A stretch of 64,000 nucleotides of DNA from Haemaphysalis longicornis (lineage: Eukaryota > Arthropoda > Arachnida > Ixodida > Ixodidae). The stretch covers positions 151,986,355-152,050,354 of the forward strand of contig CM023454.1 in the NCBI GenBank assembly GCA_013339765.2, written 5' to 3'. Shown here piece after piece: positions 53,233 through 62,775 of the stretch. The notes below the pieces were generated by a model that saw only the letters and a program-made list of their open reading frames with translations, did not search any database and was not told the origin of the DNA. A program made the translations under genes and the position numbers. How positions within the stretch are numbered: the first letter of the stretch is position 1; each line of letters opens with the position of its first letter.

Positions 53233-55502
53233 ATAAGATAAAACTTTATTTCCGACAAGCGGGGGGCTCGGAAAAAAGTGAAATTAATTCACTTGACAAA
53301 GTCCGAGCCCCGGTTACAGACAGCAACGGGCATCACAAAAGTACATCTTTCCAGAGAAAATCGTTTTTGCGGGATCATTATACAAAGTTTTTAGAAATTA
53401 TTCCGCTGTAACGAAAAAATTTTTTAATACAACGCTGTTTGCATGCTCAGTGGTAATCTCATTGGCGACAAGGTGGTTTAACAAGGAAGGCAAAGTGTGT
53501 CGAATCATTTGGTTTCCAAAGGTAGTACGCGAAAATGGTACAGTCCATATCTCTTGTGAACGCTTTGGGTATTTGTTTGCTTTTGCTGTTAGGTTCGCAA
53601 TTGATGTTATGAAAGTGTCATGATGATGTAAGTGAGATTGGTATGACTTTGCTAGGTTGAAGTTATAAAGGTTGTGAACTGATATCAAATTGAGTTTGTT
53701 GAATAGGTTTTTAGTATGTGAATTATGCTCTAGGCCAGCTATATGTCGCATTGCTTTTTTTGTAACACTTGCATTCGGTTTAGGTTTGTTTTGGTTCTGT
53801 TTCCCCACACAAGAAAGCAGTAATTTAGTTGAGACATAAACAACGAGTTATAGATATGCAGTTTAAGAGCAGGTGGCAAAAAATACTTAAATTTAGCTAG
53901 TATTCCAACAATTTTGGATATGCGGGTAATTACATTGTTTACATGGTCGTTCCAAGACATATTTGTGTTGAATAGTACACCGAGTGTTTTTACGGAATCC
54001 ACTACTTCTATAGTTTCATTGCCAATAGTAATATTTGCAATTAGGAATGCGCTTGAATGCCTAGGGGAAAAGAGAACAACTTTGGTTTTTTTAGTGTTAA
54101 TTTCCAAGGAATTCACTACGCTCCAACCATGCAGCTTTAACAGTGTTTTGTTTATCTCAGATTCAAGCGTTTGGCAATTAGAGCTGGAAAATAAAAGTGT
54201 TGCATCATCTGCATATATGACGTACTGCGGAGCTTGGCTAATTGTAGTAATATCATTGATGAAAAAGTTAAATAGAAGGGGTCCAAGAATACTCCCCTGA
54301 GGAACGCCCGCATACAATGACCGAGAATCCGATGAATCTTCACGAATTAAAACTACTTGTGTACGATTTTGTAAATACGATTTTATTAAAGCCAATGGAA
54401 TACCTCGTACGCCATACAGTTCTAGTTTTGCTAGTAGAGTCGCATGATTTAGGCGGTCGAATGCTTTTGAAAGATCTATATATACTCCAGCTACAAGCTT
54501 TTTTTCTTCAAACGCTTTCAAAATAAATTCTTTTTGGGTAATAAGGGCAAGCTATGTAGATCTGTGCTTACGAAACCCGAATTGTTCCAGAATAATCAAA
54601 TTAAACTAATCGGCGAAACCTGTTATTCTAGTGTGCAACGATTTCTCCAAACCTTTGGAAAATACTGGTTGAATTGAGATCGGGCGGTAGTTCGTAAGAG
54701 AATTTCGGTCGCCACCTTTAAAAATAGTAGTCACTCTCGATGCTTGCATCTTAGGAAATATACCCATCGTGAGGGAAAGATTATATACGTATGTAATTGG
54801 AGTTACAATTAAATCGAAAACATGTTTCACCGGTCTGATTTGAAAATTGTCTATGTCGTGTGCTGAGCTATTTGAAAAAGATTTATATGTTAAGCCAACC
54901 TCGGTTTCAGATGTGGGCCGCAGAAAGAGACTCGCATCCCTTCTGGTGACAGCATTTGCAGCTTCAAGGGAATGAGAGCTGGTAACAAGGTTTGTGAAGT
55001 ATTGGTTGAAGGAGTTAGCTAAATCAGTGCCACTAATCATTTCGTTGTTTACTGTCAGTTGCGTTATGGGTTGCCTGCTCGGGACGCGGTTCAGAAGTTC
55101 ATTAATTTCTTTCCAAACTTTGTCTGGCTTTTGATTACAGCCTAGTTCAAAGTAATTATAGAAATATTGTTGCCTCGCATGCCGAATTAAGGTATTGGTT
55201 TTGTTTCTATGTTTCTTAAATATTTCCCAGTCGGCTGGTTTACGTGTTTTTAGAAATTTCCTGTACAGTTTATCTTTCCGTTTTATCATTTTCAAGCATT
55301 CGTTTGAAATATATGATACACTTTATCTCAATTTATTTCATCAATGCTTGAACGAAAGGCTTCTAAACTGCCGCTGTTTATATTTTGAATTTTTACATTT
55401 GGATTAGATTCGGGTTTTCTTCGGTTTGTAGGTTTCTTTGAAAACAGAAAGATGGGTAGGTGATCACTGATGGTTGATTCGAGCACACCTGTAATTATTT
55501 CG
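53221..55502 (-). mobile_element. element H: non-LTR retrotransposon, 5'-truncated, inserted in Gypsy-2
   Basis: CGTCAAT lies at both ends (53214-53220 and 55503-55509), a 7-bp target duplication. 3' tail region AAGATAATATAGATAAGATA at 53221-53240. It starts (minus strand) within the last endonuclease motif (SDHLPIF, about 55450-55470). Family: YADD-type RT, like elements A and B. Confidence 0.9.
53398..55295 (-). pseudogene. element H reverse transcriptase, split in frames
   Basis: Linker MIKRKDKLYRKFLKTRKPAD, then VWKEINELLNRVPSRQPI, FPKMQASRVTTIFKGGDRN, NYRPISIQPVFSKGLEKSL (frame to 54606). Second frame 54521-53739: VAGVYIDLSKAFDRLNHATL, YAGVPQGSILGPLLFNFFI, QYVIYADDATLLFSS with YADDA at 54202-54216, VKTLGVLFNTNMSWNDHV and QLNYCFLVWGNRTKTNLN. 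Third frame 53808-53398 holds the C-terminus. Two main frame changes (near 54560 and 53760), so it is relatively well preserved. Confidence 0.9.
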
Positions 55503-55735
55503 TCAATGGTAAACCGTGCCGAGTTCTCCGCGGCGACGGTAGACATGGTCCACCTTCGTACGTTGAACCGGATCAGCTAACTGGGCAGTGTGTTTGGGTG
55601 AAGCCAGCCGTAGGTGCACGAAACGTGCGTCTGCCGATTGCTAAGGTCAGCATCGGAGGTCCGTTTGGTGAACTTGTGACGCAGGCAGCAGTATCCCCAC
55701 AACTTCTGACTTCAGACGCCTGACTTTCTCAAGTT
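55503..55735 (+). pseudogene. Gypsy-2 protease fragment
   Basis: Resumes directly after the H target duplication with NGKPCRVLR, then a small deletion and frame change where the catalytic D(S/T)G(A) should lie, then SYVEPDQLTGQCVWVKPAVG and IAKVSIGGPFGELVTQAAVS. The pattern is that of the aspartic protease following a SCAN-type gag. The active site is lost. Confidence 0.7.
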
Positions 55736-56103
55736 CATTGTTTTTCCTGAAGCAGGTTTCGCCCTTTACGATTACGTTTTTTTGTGTGGGACATTTCCAA
55801 TCACGCGAAATGTCACCTTTCAACTTTGTGCACTTGTCTAAAGTACTGCTGGGCTAAAATATAACTAGTGTAGTTAGTTATTAGCGTATTTTATCGCAAC
55901 TAAAAGCCTGGTAGATCTTCAGTGTGGATTTGTCTTCGCACTTGCCGGCGATGCGGTTGTGTCTTGCTGTGTTGTTCTGTTGCTTGCCTGACCAAGCCAG
56001 AGACGTTCTTGGGGAGCCACTACTCGTCCAGTGATCGGCCCTATGAAGCTCCAGCACGGTGTCGTACAGCCCAAGCCTGGAGTCGAGCGTCTGCTGAGCA
56101 CTT
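55736..56103. other. unrecognised segment within Gypsy-2
   Basis: AT-rich then GC-rich sequence without Gypsy pol motifs. A target or source cannot be assigned. Confidence 0.4.
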
Positions 56104-57265
56104 GAACTTTATAAATGATGTTGTAGACCAATGTGACGTCAATATAAGACTGTGTTATATACTACGAAATTAAGTCCCCCAGGGACCAACTAAAACTAAA
56201 CACTGACCTAGGTAAAATAATGCAATGGTGCAATACCTGGCAGATGCCCGTAAATTATAATAAATGTGCTATTATGTCTGTCACTAACAAAAAACACCCT
56301 CTTCTTTTTAACTACACCGCCGATGGTAATACATTAACACGGGTCAAAGATTTCAAATACCTCGGTCTTATCATATCCAATGACCTCCATTGGGACAAAC
56401 ATATTGATACCATATCCAGAAAAGTAATGTCGACACTTTATTATTTAAAACGATCATTACGTAATGCTTCAAGTGACACTAAGCTCCTGGCATATAAAAC
56501 CCTCATTCTTCCAATTCTGGACCATGCAAATATCATCTGGGATCCTTACACTGCTGTTAATCCTCGAAAAATAGAAAGGGTACTAAATAAGGCAGTAAGG
56601 TTCATCTTCAACAGCTATGGAATAACATCGGTTTCTCAGTTAGTTGTCAGAGCAAGCTTAAAACAAATTTCAGCGCGAAATCATATTTGTCGATTGCTTT
56701 TCATGTTTAAACTGGTGAAAAGGAGGCTCCACAGCAGAACATCGGACTATGTTGAGTTGTCCTCAGGGTACGCAACAAGGCAACGACATCCGTTCAGTTT
56801 AGTACCATTTAAGAACCGAAACAATGTATTTAAGTACTCCTTTATTCCTCGGACTGTAATAGACTGGAATGACCTAAACGCACACGTAGTTACAGAAAAT
56901 GACATTGACAGATTCCAGATTCATCTTGAAAGTTAAAATTGCTGCTGTCAAATTGTATCACTGCTTCAATTTTATCCTATTTGGTTAGTAGATGTCTGTG
57001 CGTGCATACATTCCTGAAAAAAAAAGCCGATATCTTGCTTCTGATCCATGTTTCTCACGTTGTGTGATAAATACACTTTAGTTCAATCTCGAGGCCGAGC
57101 TCGAGAAATCGCTGTATTGTTTGCACGGAAGTACTGTGATGTTGTTTAGGTGTTTTGTCATCCAAATGTGTACAAATGTATCTTTGTATCAACCACTCTG
57201 CTACAACCCCTTTCATTGGGGTTAGCAGTATTACTAAAGAAATAAAATAAAAATAAATAAAGCAT
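56104..57265 (+). mobile_element. element I: 3' fragment of a FADDC-type non-LTR retrotransposon
   Basis: Starts with LNFINDVVDQCDVNIR (RT palm), has lost the FADD of the catalytic box through a small deletion (about 56150), then an intact frame 56220-56936. 3' UTR and an AAAATAAAATAAAAATAAAT tail (57240-57262). It ends 62 bp before the 3' LTR. Confidence 0.8.
56220..56936 (+). pseudogene. element I RT thumb and C-terminal domain
   Basis: 238 codons uninterrupted: MQWCNTWQMPVNYNKCAIMS, FKYLGLIISNDLHWDKH, LPILDHANIIWDPYTAVNPR, KAVRFIFNSYG, RQRHPFSLVPFKNRNNVFKY and VIDWNDLNAHVV. Same subfamily style as elements C, E and G. Without the palm and fingers it cannot polymerise. Confidence 0.85.
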
Positions 57266-57326
57266 CCCTCCGGACAACGGTTGAAGACCCTTATCCATCG
57301 GGATCTCGGACCCCCGGCGGAGAAGC

Positions 57327-58091
57327 TGTTACAAATCGGCCAACGCCGCCGTATTTTCCCGCATCAGCCACCACGTGCGAAGCCACCACGTGTGCCGCAG
57401 CCGTCTGGCACCACGTGCGAAGCAACCACGTGTGCCACAGCCGTCAGGCATCCGCGTATCGGTGAATCATACTTTCGTGTCTCCACCTGCCCGGCTCGGA
57501 CGCTTCGCTATCGGCGCGATCAAATTCGGCGGCGCGCCCCGGCATTCTTCTCGGACGTGCGCCCAGCCGTCAGGTGCCAGCACGTCGGTGAGTCACGCCT
57601 CGACATGCCCGGCGAGCCATGTCTCAGCATGTTTGAAGGACACTCTCTCCCCTCTCTCGACTCCATGTGCAACGAGGCCATCGATGACTCACGAACTGTG
57701 GAAAGAGCGTTGTGTGTGTCTGTGACGTTCGTGGCGTGTTGCTACTTGGCGTTTTGACGGTTGCTGCTTTTGGGTATAAGTAGAAGCAGCCCAAACCCTG
57801 AAATTCATTCCTGTCTGAGCAGCGAATCCATTCGGTCGCTCTGCTCGAGTCCTGTATTGTAACCTCGCCCGTCGGGGCATTGTATGTTTTTTTGGCTTCG
57901 GCTCATTTCTCGCTATGAAGTAAACAGTTACGTTATCCTACTGCTCTGGACTTCTTCACGGCTGCAACAGCGGCTGGCCGCTCGCATCATACACGCTACC
58001 CCTCGTATGTCGGAGGCCACGGAACTCGGATCGGGTGCCCCCGCCCGGTCGCAACAACTGGTGTCAGCGCTGGGATGACACGGTTGCAACA
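57327..58091 (+). repeat. Gypsy-2 3' LTR
   Basis: 765 bp, matches the 5' LTR with small indels and substitutions (for example GGGTATAAGTAG at about 57773 instead of GGGTATAAATAG). Ends GCAACA followed by the GCAT duplication. Confidence 0.9.
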
Positions 58092-58350
58092 GCATACACA
58101 CTAAAAATTTTTCGCCCAAAAGGGTGCTTCAGCTTGTCCCCGCAGGAGCACCCTAAAAACTGAATATTTTACACCCTTTAGGGTTGCTTGGATTCTGTCA
58201 CCGCAGAAGCACCCTTTGTGAAGCACCCTAGAAGACGGGTGCCTTATAACACCCTTTTAGGCCTGAAAGTATCCAAGGGTGCTACTTAGCAACCCCAATC
58301 TGTAGGAGCATCTTCTGCAAAAGCACCCACCTAAAGGGGTACAAAAAGGG
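58092..58350. repeat. AGGGTGC/GCACCCT-rich repeat
   Basis: About ten copies of AGGGTGC, GCACCCT and close variants in both orientations within 240 bp, starting with ACACTAAAAATTTTTCGCCC. This looks like a palindromic MITE-type repeat; no target duplication was identified. Confidence 0.55.
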
Positions 58351-59376
58351 TGCGTCATCCTCGGTTCACAAATGGCGCAGCAGGGGTGAAACCACATATT
58401 GTACAATATGACACACGATTATGGTATGAAACATTCGTGCTTTCCAAGCTCGGTTCTGTGAAACATTCCATTGAAGCTCAACGTCAGCTGATAATTTCCT
58501 TGAACTTGTGTCACCGATTCTTAAAACATCAATTTAAAGAGACAGGAGCCACATCTCAGTACAGAGTTATAACTTAGAGGTAGTTGATTATTCAAAACTT
58601 CGTAAAACACCAATTATATGATCACTTTTCCGAACTGCAGTACACATCCTTCGAGCTTCACTGCACAGCATAACCATGCTATGCAGTGAAAGCAATTAGG
58701 TGTGCAACACTTCAACCACACAAAACTTCCTTGAACCTTAAAACCCTTGGCTTCTCAGTATTGCATCAAACTTCCAATCACGGTAGCTACCTGCAATGTT
58801 TAGTGCCTTATTCTTGAGCTGAGCCGGAAAGTTCAATATGAAGCAAGACCAATTGCAAAATGTATAGTTTCCTCCGTACTGCGGCTCATAATATAGTTCC
58901 CTCCGTACTGCGGCTCATAATCTATACATAAAATTTGTGTACCCAAGCCATTTATTTTCTTTGGCATTATTCTTTTTGCTTTACGAAAAAATATTCATAT
59001 GGTACAGCACTTGCAAGGTTTGGTGGTATATAGAGTTTTATAAGCATACATTTAGACTAAATGACCCCACATAGCAATAACAAGAACTGCAAACATCAAA
59101 GAATAATGCATACAAGTTCCTAGGTGAAGCCCATGGTTGAAATGTAATGTCATTGTTCCTAAAACATTATTTTATCATGAGGCTAGCTTGTACATGGTGC
59201 CTTGCATTATGTCCCTGCCGGTGGATGTGGGGTCATTTGTCACTGTTGCAAATGAAAAGCCAACGTCAGGGTCTATTAGTTTTGGCTAGTAGTACGAGGT
59301 GCCTCACGGCAAGCATTCTACGTCTATAGACTTTTTTAAGTTGACTAGAACTGAAATTGCTGAAAGAACTGAAAGA
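58351..59376. other. unrecognised AT-rich sequence
   Basis: Only a 30-bp direct duplication stands out (TCCGTACTGCGGCTCATAAT at about 58875 and 58905). No gene found. 59340-59376 has CTGAAAGAA repeats next to the start of element F. Confidence 0.5.
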
Positions 59377-61840
59377 ACTGGGCACGGTGGCACCACGAAC
59401 ATGCCGACCGCTGCTAACCCGTTCCTGTTTATTGTACAGGTATTTGGCCTCCTGCATAACGTCAACGCCACGCGTCGTGGCAAGACCAATGCCGGTCTCA
59501 CGGCGTATGACCAGGACAGCACTGACTGCCTCGTGCCGTACCATCTGGAAGGGTCGTCATGGACCCCGCTGCCCCGTCACTCGTCCACTGCGCGCGCAGA
59601 ACGACACGTGATGGAGCTGCGGATGACGACACCCGTCTACTCGGCTATAAAAGGAAACCCTGCTCAAGGCACGATCACTGGGCACGGTGGCACCACGAAC
59701 ATGCGGACCGCTGCTAACCCGTTCCTGTTTATTGTACAGGTATTTGGCCTCCTGCATAACGTCAACGCCACGCGTCGTGGCAAGTGCAATGCCGATCCCA
59801 CGGCGCATGACCAAGAGAGGACCGACTGCCTCGTGCCGTACCACTTGGAAGGGCTGTCATGGACCCTGCTGCCCCGTCACTCGTCCACTGCGCGCGCAGA
59901 ACGACACGTGATGGAGCTGCGGATGACGACACCCGTCTACTCGGCTATAAAAGGAAACCCTGCTCAAGGCACGATCACTGGGCACGGTGGCACCACGAAC
60001 ATGCGGACCGCTGCTAACCCGTTCCTGTTTATTGTACAGGTATTTGGCCTCCTGCATAACGTCAACGCCACGCGTCGTGGCAAGTGCAATGCCGATCCCA
60101 CGGCGCATGACCAAGAGAGGACCGACTGCCTCGTGCCGTACCACTTGGAAGGGCTGTCATGGACCCTGCTGCCCGTCACTCGTCCACTGCGCGCGCAGAA
60201 CGACACGTGATGGAGCTGCGGATGACGACACCCGTCTACTCGGCTATAAAAGGAAACCCTGCTCAAGGCACGATCACTGGGCACGGTGGCACCACGAACA
60301 TGCGGACCGCTGCTAACCCGTTCCTGTTTATTGTACAGGTATTTGGCCTCCTGCATAACGTCAACGCCACGCGTCGTGGCAAGTGCAATGCCGATCCCAC
60401 GGCGCATGACCAAGAGAGGACCGACTGCCTCGTGCCGTACCACTTGGAAGGGCTGTCATGGACCGTGCTGCCCCGTCACTCGTCCACTGCGCGCGCAGAA
60501 CGACACGTGATGGAGCTGCGGATGACGACACCCGTCTACTCGGCTATAAAAGGAAACCCTGCTCAAGGCACGATCACTGGGCACGGTGGCACCACGAACA
60601 TGCGGACCGCTGCTAACCCGTTCCTGTTTATTGTACAGGTATTTGGCCTCCTGCATAACGTCAACGCCACTCGTCGTGGCAAGTGCAATGCCGATCCCAC
60701 GGTGCATGACCAAGAGAGGACCGACTGCCTCGTGCCGTACCACTTGGAAGGGCTGTCATGGACCCTGCTGCCCCTCACTCGTCCACTGCGCGCGCAGAAC
60801 GACACGTGATGGAGCTGCGGATGACGACACCCGTCTACTCGGCTATAAAAGGAAACCCTGCTCAAGGCACGATCACTGGGCACGGTGGCACCACGAACAT
60901 GCGGACCGCTGCTAACCCGTTCCTGTTTATTGTACAGGTATTTGGCCTCCTGCATAACGTCAACGCCACGCGTCGTGGCAAGTGCAATGCCGATCCCATG
61001 GCGCATGACCAAGAGAGGACCGACTGCCTCGTGCCGTACCACTTGGAAGGGCTGTCATGGACCCTGCTGCCCCGTCACTCGTCCACTGCGCGCGCAGAAC
61101 GACACGTGATGGAGCTGCGGATGACGACACCCGTCTACTCGGCTATAAAAGGAAACCCTGCTCAAGGCACGATCACTGGGCACGGTGGCACCACGAACAT
61201 GCGGACCGCTGCTAACCCGTTCCTGTTTATTGTACAGGTATTTGGCCTCCTGCATAACGTCAACGCCACGCGTCGTGGCCAGTGCAATGCCGATCCCACG
61301 GCGCATGACCAAGAGAGGACCGACTGCCTCGTGCCGTACCACTTGGAAGGGCTGTCATGGACCCTGCTGCCCCGTCACTCGTCCACTGCGCGCGCAGAAC
61401 GACACGTGATGGAGCTGCGGATGACGACACCCGTCTACTCGGCTATAAAAGGAAACCCTGCTCAAGGCACGATCACTGGGCACGGTGGCACCACGAACAT
61501 GCGGACCGCTGCTAACCCGTTCCTGTTTATTGTACAGGTATTTGGCCTCCTGCATAACGTCAACGCCACGCGTCGTGGCAAGTGCAATGCCGATCCCACG
61601 GCGCATGACCAAGAGAGGACCGACTGCCTCGTGCCGTACCACTTGGAAGGGCTGTCATGGACCCTGCTGCCCCGTCACTCGTCCACTGCGCGCGCAGAAC
61701 GACACGTGATGGAGCTGCGGATGACGACACCCGTCTACTCGGCTATAAAAGGAAACCCTGCTCAAGGCACGATCACTGGGCACGGTGGCACCACGAACAT
61801 GCGGACCGCTGCTAACCCGTTCCTGTTTATTATACAGGTG
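59377..61840 (+). promoter_or_regulatory. tandem 5' promoter-like monomers of element F
   Basis: Units begin (GGGCACGGTGG) at 59380, 59680, 59980, 60279, 60579, 60878, 61178, 61478 and 61778; length 300 bp, or 299 where one base is deleted (about 60173 and 60773). Units are nearly identical apart from scattered substitutions. Each holds GGCTATAAAAGG (for example 59644-59655), GATCACTGG with its A 31 nt after the TATA box, GGACC about 28 nt further on (like a downstream promoter element), and an ATG 24 nt after that A. All three forward frames are largely open through the array. Confidence 0.75.
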
Positions 61841-62775
61841 AGAAAGCATTATGGAAAGTGCTTTTGCTCTAGCGACCCATTTGTAGTGGTGCTGCCGTGC
61901 CCACGGCTTTTCTGTTCAGAGATTTGTTGCTTGCTGTATGACGTTACTTCGTTGTGCCGGAAGATATTCTTGCTAGGAGGGGATATTGAGACCAACCCTG
62001 GTCCAGACCTGGCTAAAATAGCGAAACAACTCAACGAAATAGCTAATGATATTAAGAAATCAAAGAAAAACGGCTTTGAGATATTGAAAGGAAACTTGAT
62101 GCCTTACAGTACTTGAAACCAAGGTCTCCTCATGCCAGGAACAGATTGCTTCCTTGTCTACTACAATTCAAACCCTTGAGAACAAGCTAGACGACCTCGA
62201 GAATCGTAGCAGAAGGTCTAACCTTATCATTTACGGACTACCTGAAGCTGAGGACGAAAGTAGCGACACGCTGGAGCATGCTGTAAACCAAAAGATAGTC
62301 AAAGGCATTCTTGATTTGGATCCAGTGGGTATAGAGCGCATTCATAGGCTGGGAAGGCCATCGCCCGGAAAAGTAAGGCCAGTAATTTTCAAGCTGGCTG
62401 GATCAAGGGACAAAGTTGCCATTTTGAAAAAAAGGAATCAAACTAAAAGACACAAATTATTCGATAGGCGATGATTTTTCAAAAAGACTGAGAGAGTTGA
62501 GAAGGAAGCTCTGGCAAAGTTCTAAGGAAAACCGCGATAACGGAGACAAAACTTCGCTCATTTTTGATAAATTATACATAAACAAAAAGGCCTATGTCTG
62601 GGATGACGAGAAAAACGACAAAGTTCCTGTCCAAAAAAACGAAATCGCAGAGTCAAGCCGCCAAATACGCGAAGCCAAGGGCATTACAGAGCTAATTGAA
62701 AGCATGCCAGTGTCTCAACTGTACGCTCCGCCGATTCACTCACTGCGAGGATCACATCGTCTTGCTCAAACATAA
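61799..62775 (+). pseudogene. element F ORF1: 2A-like leader, coiled coil, L1-ORF1-like domain; two frameshifts
   Basis: ATG at 61799 in the last partial monomer. The first 68 or so residues form a Cys-rich hydrophobic leader ending FLLGGDIETNPGP (2A-like GDIETNPGP at 61979-62005), then a short helical region to a stop at 62114-62116. The frame continues shifted with TIQTLENKLDDLENRSRRSN, LIIYGLPEAEDE, VGIERIHRLGRPSPGKVRPV, and after a second shift near 62440 RRKLWQSSKENRD and LIFDKLYINKKAYVWDDEKN. Domain layout matches ORF1 of element E. Function in E and F is presumably RNA binding. Confidence 0.85.

Larger units (their letters stand above)
50898..58091 (+). mobile_element. Gypsy-2: Ty3/Gypsy LTR retrotransposon, pol mostly lost
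   Basis: LTRs at 50898-51677 and 57327-58091, flanked by GCAT (50894-50897 and 58092-58095), a 4-bp target duplication. Between them: primer-binding region, gag with one stop, a broken protease, element H (53221-55502, reverse), about 370 bp of unidentified sequence, and retrotransposon fragment I (56104-57265). RT, RNase H and integrase are missing, so pol was deleted or replaced. Confidence 0.88.

Noticed and set aside
59304..61849. Series of minus-strand frames (95 and 159 codons) with identical sequence
   Set aside because: These are antisense shadows of the 300-bp monomers of element F.
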